Shown: positions 15,529-27,612 of the stretch, piece after piece | How the letters are laid out: each line of letters begins with the position of its first letter | Position numbering within the stretch: the first letter of the stretch is position 1 | Source: Vitellaria paradoxa | Taxonomy: Eukaryota; Streptophyta; Magnoliopsida; Ericales; Sapotaceae | NCBI GenBank assembly: GCA_019916065.1 | Contig: CM034238.1 | Location: 1,466,699 to 1,530,698 of the forward strand | Reading direction: 5' to 3' | DNA length: 64,000 nt | Translations under genes and position numbers: made by a program | The notes under the pieces: generated by a model | What the model saw: only the letters and a program-made list of their open reading frames with translations | Databases searched by the model: none | What the model was told of the DNA's origin: nothing

Positions 15529-15540
15529 TTTGAGGGTAAG

Positions 15541-15754
15541 AAAACTACCGCTCGTTTAGTCTAGTGGAGCGAAGAGTGAGCCCAAGTATTGGGTGATCTA
15601 CTCGGATCACGGGTTCAACTCTTCACCTGGACGGTCACCTGGGCGGACAGGTCTTAAGTGGGGACTGTGGTGGTGGGTAACGTGCTAGTCTTCTCAAGGG
15701 TTTATAGCTCGATGGGACCCAACGGATAATTTCTCCTGTGCCAAAAAAAAAAAT
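15541..15754 (+). mobile_element. tRNA-derived SINE with 12-bp target-site duplication
   Basis: A full-length SINE. The A-box TAGTCTAGTGG (15557-15567) fits the Pol III consensus at every position, and the B-box GGTTCAACTC lies at 15612-15621. A tRNA-unrelated body ends in cctgtgcc and an A11 tail (15743-15753). The target-site duplication tttgagggtaag is perfect at 15529-15540 and 15755-15766. It shares body blocks with the minus-strand SINE at 48529 (attgggtgat, the cctgt-cc-A tail), so both belong to one family. Mobilisation would need LINE reverse transcriptase supplied in trans. Confidence 0.85.
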
Positions 15755-15967
15755 TTTGAGGGTAAGGAAGATTAGTCAAAAGCTTGCTTTTGATTATTTA
15801 ATTTTTTATATTTTTTTAAATAAGTAAAATTACTCTTTTACATTTTTATATTCTTTCAAATTATTAATGATAAATATGTCAAATTAACAAAAAATTAGTA
15901 ATTATAAATTAATTTTTTAATGATCAAATTATTATTATTATTTTCCCTCCTAAGCTAAGCCTGATTT

Positions 15968-16125
15968 GACAAACATGCAATTTCATAAGCATTCCATTAA
16001 CTAATCCAAAATGAAACAATTGATATATCTAGGCAATTTTAAGTTGGCAAACATATAATTTTATAGGTATTCCGCCGAATAATCCAAAATAAAACAATTG
16101 ATAAACCAAGACAATTCATGCAAAT
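15968..16125. repeat. Two-copy tandem duplication, 78-bp period
   Basis: aatccaaaat followed by aaacaattgata occurs at 16003 and 16081. The preceding block (gcaaacat..aatttcataagcattcc) is also duplicated, with scattered substitutions. Confidence 0.65.
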
Positions 16126-19100
16126 GAAGACATGTAAATAATGTTCCAACAATCATATTTATTGTCACTCGTAGAGGGAATTTTGTAGGGTAGTGGGATA
16201 ATGAAGATTTCATATATAGGGTTTTAATTCTTGCTAAATATAAAGTAAATTTATTGAAAAATAAAAATATATATATAAAGACTAAAAAAGATATTATCAT
16301 AAATTCACACTTATACACAATTACTTTTGATTAATCTGTAATGATGTGAGCAGACGTAGAGAAATCATTAAATAAATTATCACGTAGACACAATGAAATA
16401 CTTTTGATTCACATGGTTTAAGGATGATGAGACAATATTTTATATATAAATGACTCTTATATACTCTTTTTAAAATCATGCAAAATACGATAACAGTGAA
16501 CAATTTTAAACTAGTGAAATCATATCGTTACTCTCACATAATTTGAGTAATTATTAATTTTATAAAACAAGATCTTTGTATGATACATTAATATTTTTTT
16601 ACTTACATATAATTAAAATTGGAATAAATTATAATTTGTACCTTTAAATTTTTATTAAATCACACTTCAAGAACCAATTTTGTAATTATATAAACTAAGG
16701 ATTTGAAATTAATTTTAATATTAGCATTATCAATTCTGTTGGCCAATTTTGCCAATGAATGCGCTAACCCACTTTCTTAATAGATGACCATATTGGAATT
16801 TAATAGTATATTTTAAATAAGAATTAACAAAAATAAATAAATTTACATGTTTTAACAGATCAAAATACTATTTTTTATTGTTATAATTAAATTTAAACTT
16901 TAGATTGAGACTTGGTATAAACTTTAAAGGTACATAACCATGATCTCTACTAATTTATTAAAACTCGAGGGAGAGCAATTGGTTTGATGCATAATTTTAT
17001 GAGAACTTGACACGTGTACAACACACACACACAATCTATATACACGAAGCAAGTTGTGGACCTCAACCTTTCGAAACTTAAATTTGCAGTTTTAAAAAGG
17101 ATTTGAATTGAAGAATCACCCCTCCACGCTTGCAATGGAAAATTCTTAAAAAATGTGTAGATTAAAATTTAATTAAATGGACAATTACCAAAAAAAAAAA
17201 AAAAGAAAATCTACACTAATATATTAAAATGTGAAGAGGAAGGAGAGAGAGTGACACGTGGCGTGGCACCTTTTCTAGCCTTTTTTTTTTAATTTCAATT
17301 TTGGAGGTTAAAATTGAAACCAATGTGAGATCTCGAACAGTCATGTGCGGACAGTTGAATCAAAATTCAATAGTTCAGATGTACTAAATTTTTTTTAGAT
17401 TAACAATGAGTAAATACATTTAAACTATTATATTTTAATTCAACGGTTTCTGATCTTACTGTTTATGGGTTAACATTGAAACTAATGTCACCCTCTCCCT
17501 TTTCTTGTATTTCCAACTATTGTTAGGGGACACTTTATATTATTTTAGATTTGAATATGTTTATTCATCACTTATCATAAAATTAAATATATTATAAAAA
17601 TTATAGCGAAACATGAACATTCTATTAATATATATTAATACAATAATATGAGGGTGATTTATGCGAAACTAACACAAGTCGACATATGTATTTTGAGTTT
17701 TTTTTCTTATATCTTTTATTTTTTTATTTAAATATTAATGTTATTTTTATATTTAAATTTTTATTAATTATTAACAATTCAACACGTATTTTATTTTCTT
17801 CTTTTTCATTTTGTTTTTTTGAAACGTGTTGCATTATTTATTTTTTAATAAATTTATAATAAACCATTTTATTGTTATTAGAGGTATTTGAAGAATTGGT
17901 AGTGTTCGGACACATATGATATCTTTTTGTTTATGCATTTTATTTTTTGTTGAAACACTAGCATAAATCACACTTTTTTCTTATAAACTTATAATGAATT
18001 ATTTTGTTATAAATTAAGTATTTAAATTATTTAAGTATTTACTCATTACATATTTATTATATTAAATATTATTTCATATAATATATATATAATGCGTTTG
18101 AAGTGGTAAAAATGAGATAAAGTAAGATAAATTATAAATTTATAATTCGTACAATGTGGTAAAAAAATAAATAATTTTCATAATTTTTTACCTTTTTTTA
18201 GAAAATTTTATCATTCCAAAAGGCGGCTAAATATATTAGAAAAATATGCAACAGTGCGCGAGTTATTTTGCTAGTCTATCCTTAAAATTGCAATGGTATT
18301 CCTTTGTACAGCTTTCTCTTTTTTAAGGAAAAAAAAAAGTACTTATTTGACGTGAAAATATAATATAATTAATTTATTGCCGGGTACAGACAAGCCCGGC
18401 ACGGTCCAGTAGCCCGTTCTTGGACACGTGTTCCCAAACGTGGCACAACCTTAGTGCTTCGGCAGAAAACGCCACGTTATGCTCGTCCTTGGGGATAATT
18501 TGTCAACGACATAATAAAAGCTGACAAGGGCCCACTATAATTAGGTTGGTGTGGCCCACTAAAGATAACCCAAACCCATTAATAGGACAAAGAAAGCCCC
18601 TTTCGTCACGCATGCGGCCCACTGATAAGAACGCTGGTTAGACGATGTAACAGCCTGAACGGCGTCGTTTATTGGTGGAATTGCCCGGGCTATCCATCAC
18701 ATAAGTCATAAAGGCTAAAGCGAACCTCACGGAGAAAATGGAGAAAATGGGTCCCTATGTCAGATGCAAAATCTACGAGAGCACGTGGTCGTGCTCGCAC
18801 GGGAACCCTTGTTTTGCTCAAACAAAATGTACATTTTGTTTCCTCCATTAGGTTGTGCTTGAAATTTTAAATTTTTTTAAAATATAAAAAATTTTTTTAT
18901 AAATTTTTTACTTTCTTCGATCAAATTTTATTATATGCCATATTTACATTATTTTAATACTAATTTTTGATATTTTTTAATTTTTTCAGAATTTTAAATG
19001 CTTTCTTAATAATTTTGAGAAATAAACCTGTAATGTAGGAGGTTTTTTTTCAACCAAAATTATGCTGCAAAACGTGCGTAGAAATCGCAAGTGGGTCACA

Positions 19101-19430
19101 TGGTATTTTTCTTTTCAAGCTGAGGCTATGTTTGTAACATGAATTTGTAAGAAAAAAAGATTAAAAGAAAAAAAGAATGTAATAATGTAAAATGAAATTA
19201 AAAATTCGAATTTGTTTTATTTATTTTATTTTGAGTTAAAAAATAAGATTAAATTTCTATTTTATTACCGGCAATGGTCGAAGTAACTGTCACGTAAATT
19301 AAGGTTCAAAGTTACGCAAGCAAAGAACATTTAAAATGCATACACATGTATATAGTATTTGTAAGATTTGTCGGCAAACAGATGGGTTTGTCAAAAACTA
19401 CAAAACTAGTTGATAAACGACCTGACGTTT
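16126..19430. other. AT-rich intergenic DNA with one GC-richer island
   Basis: No gene recognised. Composition is AT-rich except 18385-18850 (annotated separately). An (AC)n run lies near 17021-17031. Minus-strand frames at 16061-16503 and 16950-17135 show no family features. Confidence 0.45.
18385..18850. promoter_or_regulatory. GC-richer island with G-box, possible orphan promoter or exon remnant
   Basis: This stretch stands out against AT-rich surroundings. It contains a palindromic G-box/ABRE core ACACGTGT (18424-18431), further ACGT cores nearby (aaacgtgg, gccacgtt), and a short plus-strand frame starting with ATG at 18739 (MEKMGPYVRCK onward, 37 aa). No product is recognised. It could be the promoter and first-exon remnant of a lost gene or a fragment captured by a transposon. 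Confidence 0.25.
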
Positions 19431-19438
19431 ATGTCAAC

Positions 19439-19700
19439 CAGTGGCAGATTCAGAAAATTTAGTCAATTTAGATACAAATTAGGTAGTTCAAGTCAGTGTA
19501 ACCTATATCTCTAAGCATTAACACGTCATAATGACAGACGTGAAGATGAATAGTGGTAGATCCAAAAATATATAAAAATATAATTATATTTTATTATAAT
19601 ATAATAAATATTATTATTATAATATAGCACCGGATCGGATTAGATTTAAATTTTCAATATAGGCCTTCGCCTACACTCAGCCTTCTTGCGTCCGCCAGGG
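19439..19700. mobile_element. hAT-like MITE
   Basis: A 262-bp non-coding unit starting CAGTGGCAGATTCAG and ending in the imperfect inverse tccgccaggg. Flanks atgtcaac (19431-19438) and atgtcaag (19701-19708) make an 8-bp duplication with one mismatch. CAGTGGC-type ends with 8-bp duplications are typical of plant hAT elements. Confidence 0.5.
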
Positions 19701-19708
19701 ATGTCAAG

Positions 19709-21203
19709 ATGCCCAAAACGGAATTGGGATGCGTCTAGGCTCGGCGGTTGCACTGGGGGGGGGGGTGGGAACAAAGACACATGGGCTCTTAAATTATTCG
19801 ATCACTTGTAGTTGTGGAATTGATGCGCTGCACCTGGTCTGGTCCTTCCATTGGAAGATTCCCATTTCGTGACTCGAGAACGCAAGTTATCTTGTTGGGT
19901 TTGCCGACGGCAATTCTTTTGTAATGAATATCAAGCCAAAAAAAAAATCTTTAGAGATATTTGTTAGTGGATCAAAGCGCGACAAGAAAGATTTGAAATT
20001 TACAATCGGTGACAATCTTGGCGTTTGAATTCATAATTGTTGATTTTGTGAGAGGTAGGTGTTGTTGTGGGCGGGTGCATAAGAATTGTTAAACGAGCTA
20101 CTAATGATCTGCGATAAAGTATTTTGTATTTCAAATTATTGAATGAAATTAATCGCATATATAATATTCAGCATCTCTCTAATATGATCCGTCTTAAAGT
20201 GTGTAAGTAATAAATTTTATTAAAATTTCACAGTTAAGCATACTTAAACAAAATTAATACTAAAATAGATAACTATTGAAAAATTTCTCATGCTGCATCT
20301 AATCAAACTCAAAATATATAATATTGGACTATGAGAATATAAATCATTAAAAATTTATGTTTATCCTCAAATATCTTAAAATTTAATAAATTGAACATAT
20401 TAAATAATTAATTTGCTTCAAAATCAAATAATCCGTGACAATTTTGAATTAACATATTCATATAATATCAAGTTCAATTTTTTTTAAAATTTCATATTCA
20501 TGTCACATCTTATATTATCATCTAATATAATCCAACAAACAGTTGAGGTGGATTTGATCCGAACTTGAACTTAATACAAATAACTCTAATAGAGATTGAG
20601 TAAGCTAAAACTTAACTTGATAAAAAAAAAAGAAATATTTAAATTCAAATTTGACTCAAGAATTACTCTACTAAATCAAAATAATCTCATTTTGATCTAG
20701 ATATAATAAATTAATATTACAAAAAATATTAAAAAAATATTATTTTACCGTTTACAAAATTTTGAGTTAAGCATTTCTAAACTTAAACTCGAGATCTCAT
20801 TAACTCCACGAGTTGGATTCAAGCAGCTTAAACTAGTTATCAGTCCTAACGAGGAACATATAGGTTGATAGATCCCTAGTATTCATTCACCCTTCATTTT
20901 TAGGAATAGGGGGCCACAATGCAAATGTATATCAGTTGTGATGAGGAAAAACTGATCAAACAGACCAAATTTGATCAAAGCAATACAATAATTCAGCTAA
21001 TTGGTTCGGTTTATTCTTAAAAAAAAAATTAATTTGCAATTGGTTTCGAAAATGTTACAATCAGATCAACCGAAAAATGCAAATTTCCATATATTTTTTA
21101 CATTAAATTATATATTATTTTATACACTTAATTTAAAATTTTTTAAAAACTAAAAATCTGTTTGCATGGTCCATCAGATAAAGTTCATCTTAACTCCTAA
21201 ATC
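19709..21203. other. AT-rich intergenic DNA
   Basis: 19700-20100 is moderately GC-rich with a G run near 19756, but there is no recognisable coding sequence. The rest is AT-rich. Confidence 0.45.
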
Positions 21204-21221
21204 TAATCTTATTAAATATAA

Positions 21222-21452
21222 CCAAACCAAACCAAACCAAGCATTTTCTCACTAGGTGGGGTCGGCTATATGGATTTGTTGACGCCAATTAGATCTGTTT
21301 AGGGGCATGTCCTCCGATAAATCTAGGTAGGTCAGGTCATGTTTAATGGTTTCTTTCCAGCTTCTCTTTGAACTTCTTCTACCTCTCTTACTCCTGACAA
21401 TCTCCATACTTTCACACCTTCTAACAGGTGACTCTGTTGGACGCCTTCTAAC
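21222..21452 (-). mobile_element. 5'-truncated RTE-type LINE (ORF C-terminus and tail)
   Basis: The minus strand is open from the insertion edge (21452) to a TAG at 21252-21254. It reads 66 residues with the plant RTE-LINE C-terminus: VRRC..., KRSWKETIKHDL, then a stretch ending in HIADPT and stop. The tail after the stop is a (TTGGT)n simple repeat, as in RTE-clade elements, which end in short tandem repeats rather than poly(A). A perfect 18-bp duplication, ctaatcttattaaatata, flanks it (21204-21221 and 21453-21470). The truncation falls in the last part of the reverse-transcriptase ORF. It is non-functional and looks relatively young. Confidence 0.8.
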
Positions 21453-21470
21453 CTAATCTTATTAAATATA

Positions 21471-22221
21471 TTCGTAATTTTTTTTTTGTACTTAAATTTT
21501 TTTTAATATTTGATTTAAGCTCAGATTGATTCTTTTTTTTTTTTTTTTCAAACGTCATTGATTTTTTGGTCTGTTCAGTTAACAAAAAAATAACTAAAAA
21601 AATTCAACGGTTTCAATTCAATTCAATTTTTGATCAAACCGATCGAATGCTTAGCCCTACACAACCATATCCTGCAGTGTGGAGATGTACGTTGGATCAA
21701 ATATGAATCCCTTTATGGCATAAATCCCACACTGGTTCCAACAATTCTCTCTCACCTTTAATTGCTGTGCATTGATGCTCTCAACAACTGCTTGTCATTC
21801 TAATTAATAACTCAATTAAACCAATATCGACAACTTCTTGTTATTCTAATGAATAGCTCAACTAAACCAGTGTGCAAAGTAATTTCAAATGTTCATTTCT
21901 CATCCATTTATCAGGATAGGATGCATGGGTGAACACCATCCACACCAGCTCAAAAGCCCTGAAAACCAAATAAATGTAAACCAAACACCTCCCAACTTGG
22001 TTAATTTTGCCTACTTTTTCCTTTTTACTAAGCAGAGTAATTTATGCAAAAAATAAATGAAACTGCTTTTCATCCAACCAACCAGACAGAAAATTTGTAT
22101 ACATTCCATCTTTCAACAGAAGTTCGTTCCCCTTCTGAGGGGGATAATATTTCAGTCACACTTTTGAGAATTCTGTCAACCAAGGGAGCTCATAAACTAC
22201 CATGGTTAAATAGAGCAGTAA
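21471..22221. other. Intergenic DNA
   Basis: No gene is seen. T-runs at 21478-21550. Confidence 0.45.
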
Positions 22222-22353
22222 GTGTTTGGTTTACCAAAATTCACCAACTTTTATCAACTTTTTTTAATTTCTTCCAATCAAATTTCTCCACATATCACTT
22301 TTACATCAACTTTTTATACTTTTCTTGTGCTTTTTTTCCATCTAAACACAACC
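22222..22353. mobile_element. Small Tourist-like MITE
   Basis: A 132-bp unit with TAA at 22219-22221 and 22354-22356. The left end GTGTTTGGTTTACC and inverted right end GGTTGTGTTTAGATGG form imperfect inverted repeats. It is inserted just 3' of the BPC pseudogene. A similar start occurs at 58951 (ggggttgtttggcctcc), suggesting the family is repeated. Confidence 0.5.
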
Positions 22354-22425
22354 TAAATTATGAAGAATAATGAAATGAGGCTCCCAAAGCAAAATAAAAA
22401 TGCAGATCCAAGGATTGTCAACGAG

Positions 22426-23497
22426 TTATTTGATGGTAATGTAGCGATTTGTACCATGTTTTGCCAGCAAGTCCTAAGATCCAGTGGCGTGGATAAATCA
22501 TGGCCGTCTGCTGCCAACCGAGTAAGCAATCTGGTAAAGACACTTCCCGCTCATTTTCCGGCCACCCATACTCATGCGTCACTTGTTTGGCATCTGGGGC
22601 AGTGGATACACGGAAAGGGTAGTGGTGCAACAGGACTGCCAACGTCCGCTCACCCATTTATAACACTGCCGCGGCACTCCGGTGCACGAGGAAACAGGTG
22701 CTAGCATGGTAGACCCATCAAAATTAACCTGGTCAATCAAGCTGAGATGCTGAGCATCCCAATCAGCTTTTGACCTGTCGGCAGTGACATGTCTATTCAA
22801 ATCCTCGCCGACTTTCTTGCCTTTCCTTGGGGGGCTTTGATACCTTAGAGTAAACAGCCCTGTTCTCCTTTGCTCGTTGTGCTGGATTGGACTTGACAAC
22901 TTCAGATGAAATTGCTGTTATTGGGAGAGCCTCACTTATCTGCCCTTCCCTTCTGCTATAAGCAGCTTCAGCAGCACTGGCAGGATGGTTCATCGCGTAA
23001 TACATGCACTTTGTTCCATATTGGATTCCACAACCTAATGTACCATTCGTGGAGGTTTCCTGGAATCAAAGGGCTGCAATTGCACTGCCTCGTTCCTCTA
23101 TTGCAGTATTCCATGCAGAAACTGCTTCATCACGCTGCTTGATTGCCTCATTTCGCTCCTCCAGTGCTGTATTCTTTTGAGTCATAGCTCTATTCAGTTC
23201 TTCAACAGCAGCATCTTTCAGCTGATACAGGGGCATCACATTCCACTGCAATAATAGAAGAAATTGCAACAGAAAATTCATAAATATTTATTTGTAAGAA
23301 CATGGAATTGGATACAGGAAACAATAGCTACAAATGATTTTCCTTTCTATTTCCCCCCGGCATTTTTTTCCCATATATATTATTATATATAGTCACTTAT
23401 CTAATTGCAAAAGCTTTGCATTATAATTACCTGAGTATGCACCCGCATAGTAATCCATTTTATGCCTCCCATGTTCAACTTGCCCACCGCTGTGCCT
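22426..23497 (-). pseudogene. BASIC PENTACYSTEINE (BBR/BPC, GAGA-binding) pseudogene, class II type
   Basis: Minus strand. Exon 1 (about 23497-23431) reads a GGQVEHGRHKMDYY-like N-terminus, then donor GTAATT. After an intron, exon 2 (from about 23246) reads WNVMP..., the Ala-rich coiled coil (EERNEAIKQRDEAVSAW) of class II BPCs, a lysine-rich NLS region, [11 protein letters not shown], and the zinc-finger-like domain [11 protein letters not shown]...CCTTT...YPLPQMPNK. The terminal KHGTNRYITIK ends at TAA (22426-22428). Lesions: the start codon is missing, TGA at 23066-23068 and 22579-22581, and frameshifts near 22833, 22543 and 22467. One of the five conserved cysteines is Ser (VSSCTG). BPCs bind GA repeats and recruit Polycomb complexes. 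Retained intron and upstream DNA show it arose by DNA duplication, not retroposition. Confidence 0.85.
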
Positions 23498-23533
23498 CTT
23501 ATGTAGTCCAGGTAATTGACAGCAAAAAAAAAA

Positions 23534-23578
<45 letters not shown>

Positions 23579-25430
23579 TAAATAAATTATATTGCTTCAG
23601 AGCTGCAGCTCAATGTTCAAATTATCATTCAGCAGCTTGGGGATTTCCCTACATTTTGCATGAGAAAACCATAATGGGGATTGTCAGTCAATAATATTTT
23701 GTTCTTCTAAAGTTATCCCCACAAAATTTATTGCACTACAATAATTACCCTTAAAACTAATTTTATTACAAAAATATAATTTTTTCTCCCTGTTAACTAT
23801 AGGTAACGTTTGCCCCCATTGGATCTTCCCCTGATCTGACCACCTTAAGTCAAAGCAATAATAGAGCACCAGCAAATATCACCCCAATAACACCATTTAA
23901 AACAGTTACCTAAAACTCAACTTAACAAAGCCTTAGTCTCAACTCAATAAAACTCACCATTTAAAATAGGTATATAATTCAACTTAGGAGGTATGATCTC
24001 CTCAAAGCCATAGCATTCTGCATATGCAATGGGGGTCAATTCATCCAGGCAATCTTCTTGCTGCATTCGTTTTGTGTAACCATTATTTCAAGTCACTGAC
24101 AAGACATTAAAAGTAGGAGAATTTGGTGAACCCCAACTTCCAAAAGGACCGTGAGCTGTCCAAAATCAGCATTTCACATACTTCTTATACTTGATGCAAA
24201 CTTGGTTCGGAAGATTTGGCTGTGTTTTTTAAACTAAAATTGCTTAAAGATCTCATACAAGACTGTATGTACCAATCAAGTTTCTTAGCAGAGTGCTCTG
24301 CTAATTTGCATAATCAATCTCTTAGAATAACTATATCTAATCAACTTAGATAATAAAAAACCTATAAATAAGCCAACCATGGCGGCTTACACCCCCCCCC
24401 CCAAAAAAAAGGTGCTAACCATGGCTCCTATGCAATCTTCTCCTTTTTAATTTTATTGCTAATCAACCTAAAATAGTCATGAACAAGACATAAGAAGGGG
24501 GGGGGGGACATTACTTGGCTTCAAGCTGCTCAATCTCTATCCCTTTTTGTACCGCATGACAGACAATTGTAAATAGACCAAATTCAAAACCAACATAATA
24601 TATATATATATATATCTCAATGTAGTGTTATTATAGAAGCAGTTCATGAATCCAGGCATTCAGCAATGTGTAAGCTAATTTGCAAAACTGAAACTAGATA
24701 TCTACAAACTAATTTGTAAAACCAAAACTTGTTATTTATGTCAAACCTAGCCTTTATTCATTAGCAATCAACTAGGCAAACCACCATCTTACTAGTTGCA
24801 AATCATCCTAATCCAGATAACGGTAAAGCCAAAAATTTGAACAAACACATCAATTTAGACAAAAATTTGTATATTTTTAAAGCAGATATCACTTTTTCCA
24901 CCCTAAACAAAAGGTGCCAACTAAATCTCCAAAAAAAAAAAAAAAAAAATTATGTGGTACAAAAAGAAAATCAATCACAAGCACAAAGCTTTGAAGTAAG
25001 CAAAGCTAGAAAATCAATAAAACTAGGGCTTCAAGCAGATTAAACGACAAGATTGAGGCTTATAACCCATTTCTGTACAATGCTACAGATTTTTGCAAAT
25101 GGGTTTGATGATTAAACGAAGAAGAGAGACTTGCGGGACATTTTTTTTTTTTATGAGAAATCGAATGAGATAAACAGAGGATCAATGGAATTTTTGGAGT
25201 AAAAGGGACTTACAGAGAAAGAAGCAGATTTTAACTAATGAAGAATCTAAGTGGACTACAATCGAACCGCATCATCCACCCTCTTTCGAATCAACAGTTC
25301 CTTAGACACGGATTAACAGATAGAAAAATAAAGCGCGATCCTTGTTCTCTTTGATTTATTCGAGTAGTCATCGTGATGTCTGACTTGCTTCTACTACGTG
25401 GCCCTGCCACTTATTTCTTCGATTTTGGGT
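23498..25430 (-). other. Upstream region of the BPC pseudogene
   Basis: No coding sequence recognised. On the minus strand a donor-like CTCTGTAAGTCC at about 25208-25219, with a GC-richer block at 25220-25410, could be the original 5'-UTR exon and promoter, since BPC genes commonly have 5'-UTR introns. It contains (TA)n/(AAAT)n at 23537-23590, C and G runs near 24391 and 24497, and (TA)n at 24598-24615. Confidence 0.35.
23537..23590. repeat. (TA)n(AATA)n compound microsatellite
   Basis: About 15 TA units followed by about five AAAT-type units. Confidence 0.9.
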
Positions 25431-27083
25431 GTGTTTGGAGCGATAAAAAATGGGATGAAATATAATTTGAAAAAATTTTTTTATATTTGGTATACATATC
25501 TCAAATTATATTTTTTAGAGTAAATAATAACATTTTTCTTCTAACGGATTAGATTTCTATTTGAATGGATTTAAAATTTTTAGTAGTTATAACTTCTTTA
25601 CATTACAATCTGTCTAAACGGTTTCTCCAAACAGATTGTAAAAATCATTTGGACAAAAGTTGGTTGCGCGAATTCGTCGGAACAGTTTCTACAATTCGTT
25701 AGAATAGTTTTTACGACCCCACAAAAAATAGTCAAACTGAATATCATTCGGTAATTTGAGAATCTATAGTAAGAATGGTAAAAAAATTTTTGCTATTTGA
25801 TTAAATGAATTCTAATTATTGATTTTTTTTAAATATTAAACTTTTTTTGAATTTTATGAAATCGAGAATATATAAAAATATATAAAAATTTTTAAAAATT
25901 TTAAGAAATTTTTACTAAAATTTAGTGCGTCAAATGCAGCATTTACTTCTCCAAGTTCTTAGTTGTTTAATTGTTTGGGAACGTAGGGTGTGTGTGTGTG
26001 TGTGTTTTTTTTTTCCGAAGCTGAGAAAACGTGGGGTGTTTTTGATAAGCTAAAAATAAAATAAAGTGAGAAATATTGAGAATTTATGTGTAATAAAATA
26101 AAAAATAAATAATTTTTAAAATATTTTATAGATTTTCATAAATTTTAAAAAACTTGCAACAAATTAAACGGGCCGTAATAATATGTTTTTCGTGTAAAAC
26201 TTACGTTCGGGGAAGGAAGGAGACAGCTGATTCATTCATCTTTGTTAATTGACTCTTTTTACCTTTAACTTGAAGGGAATGAGTCTAAGAATTTTTAAGG
26301 CACGGTTTTTTTTTTGTTTGTTGTAAATATTTTTTTATTATTTTTATAAATATTTATTGAAAATAAATATATTTTAAATAATATAATAATACTTTATTAT
26401 ATCTTTTGCTCTTTTCTTCGTTCTTTTTTCATCTCTAGCAAGTAAAAAAATAAATAGAAAATTAATCTTCATCCTCTTATTTTTTTCTAGTTTATTTTAG
26501 TTCTCTGTCTTTCTTTTTCCCTCCAATCTCTCAAACAAACAAAGGTTGAGGGTATGGTGTTTTTTTTTTTTTCCTTTCTTCCTTCCTTTAAGTAGTGTAT
26601 AATGATATATAATGCGTATTATATTAATTAATGCAGAAATTATAATAACTTTATTAAATATAAATGAATTAAATATTACAACAACTCTTTTATTTTGTAA
26701 ATATTATTAATACTAAATCATAACCAATAATATTTTGTTTGATATTAAATAAAAATAGTGTCATAATAGAAAAATATTTACATAGGGGTGTTTAGAATCA
26801 TAAAAGCGAGTATATCTGTAAATGTTATAATCTCGTAATTCATATAGTAAAAATAAAAAATTTAATTTATTTATTTATTTAAATATATAAAATAATAAAA
26901 TGAATTTAATAGATTTAATAATTTTTTTCTCCCAAGCCGAATCCATTAATAACCTGTAGCGATATCATTCTGCATCACATGAGATGTTTGGAGTTATATA
27001 AATTAATAAACATAGCATCCACTCTTAATTCGTTTAGTAAATAAAAATTTCAAAATTTGATAGAGTTTTGTTATATTTTATAC
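25431..27083. other. AT-rich intergenic DNA, possible old MITE at its left edge
   Basis: gggtgtgtttggagcg at 25428 resembles a Harbinger-type end, and the inverse-like gcgtcaaatgcagc near 25929 could be its partner, but the match is weak. A (TG)n run lies at 25988-26005. No coding signal. Confidence 0.4.
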
Positions 27084-27086
27084 TAA

Positions 27087-27233
27087 GGGCTCGTTTGGAG
27101 CTACAAAAAAAATCAAAAAACTTCGAAAAAAACTTCAAAAGTTTTTAAATCCCTCAAATCATATTTTACCACCTATCATTTTTACATCATATCAATCCCA
27201 TTCATTGATTTTTTTTTGACTCCAAACGCACCC
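27087..27233. mobile_element. Tourist/Harbinger-like MITE
   Basis: A 147-bp unit flanked by TAA (27084-27086 and 27234-27236). The left end GGGCTCGTTTGGAGCT and the inverted right end GGGTGCGTTTGGAGTC match at 12 of 16 positions. The GGG(C/T)..GTTTGG terminus plus TAA duplication is the standard PIF/Harbinger signature. Non-coding, about 640 bp upstream of the V-ATPase start codon. Confidence 0.75.
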
Positions 27234-27236
27234 TAA

Positions 27237-27612
27237 GAGTACGTTTAGAGTTCCAAAAAAATCAAAAGTTTTCAAAAGTGAAATTTTGTTGGATTTGGAG
27301 TACAAAAAATTATTGTGAAATGATTGTTAGATGTTTATGTTTGATTTGATATAAAGTTGTTAAAAATTATATGAAATGACACGAGACAAAATTTTAATGG
27401 AGAATTTTGAAAATTTTTAAAATTTTGTGTAACTTTTTGTACAAATATCAGATCAATTTTAAAAAAATTTGCCAAAACTCATTAGAACCCACTATTTTAA
27501 TTCGTTTTTACGAATTTTAATAACTTTTTAAAACTTTTTAGAATTTAAAAAAAATAAAACTCTTAAAATTTCTTAAAAACTTTTAACTTTTTTGAGATTC
27601 TAAACGCACCCT
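27237..27612. mobile_element. Second MITE-like unit abutting the first
   Basis: It starts GAGTACGTTTAGAGTTCC directly after the TAA of the preceding MITE, and ends with the inverse of GAGGGTGCGTTTAGAATCTC, about 376 bp later. The interior is AT-rich with 'aaacttttaaaa' blocks. No clean duplication is seen at its right edge, where another caaacgcaccc fragment follows. Probably a related MITE inserted at or beside the first. Confidence 0.45.

Noticed and set aside
15541..15754. Functional tRNA gene
   Set aside because: Pol III boxes are present but no cloverleaf forms; the A-tail and duplication identify a SINE.
22044..23142. Plus-strand open frames across 22.0-23.1 kb
   Set aside because: They are antisense to, or flank, the BPC pseudogene, whose minus-strand protein similarity is clear; the plus frames show no family features.
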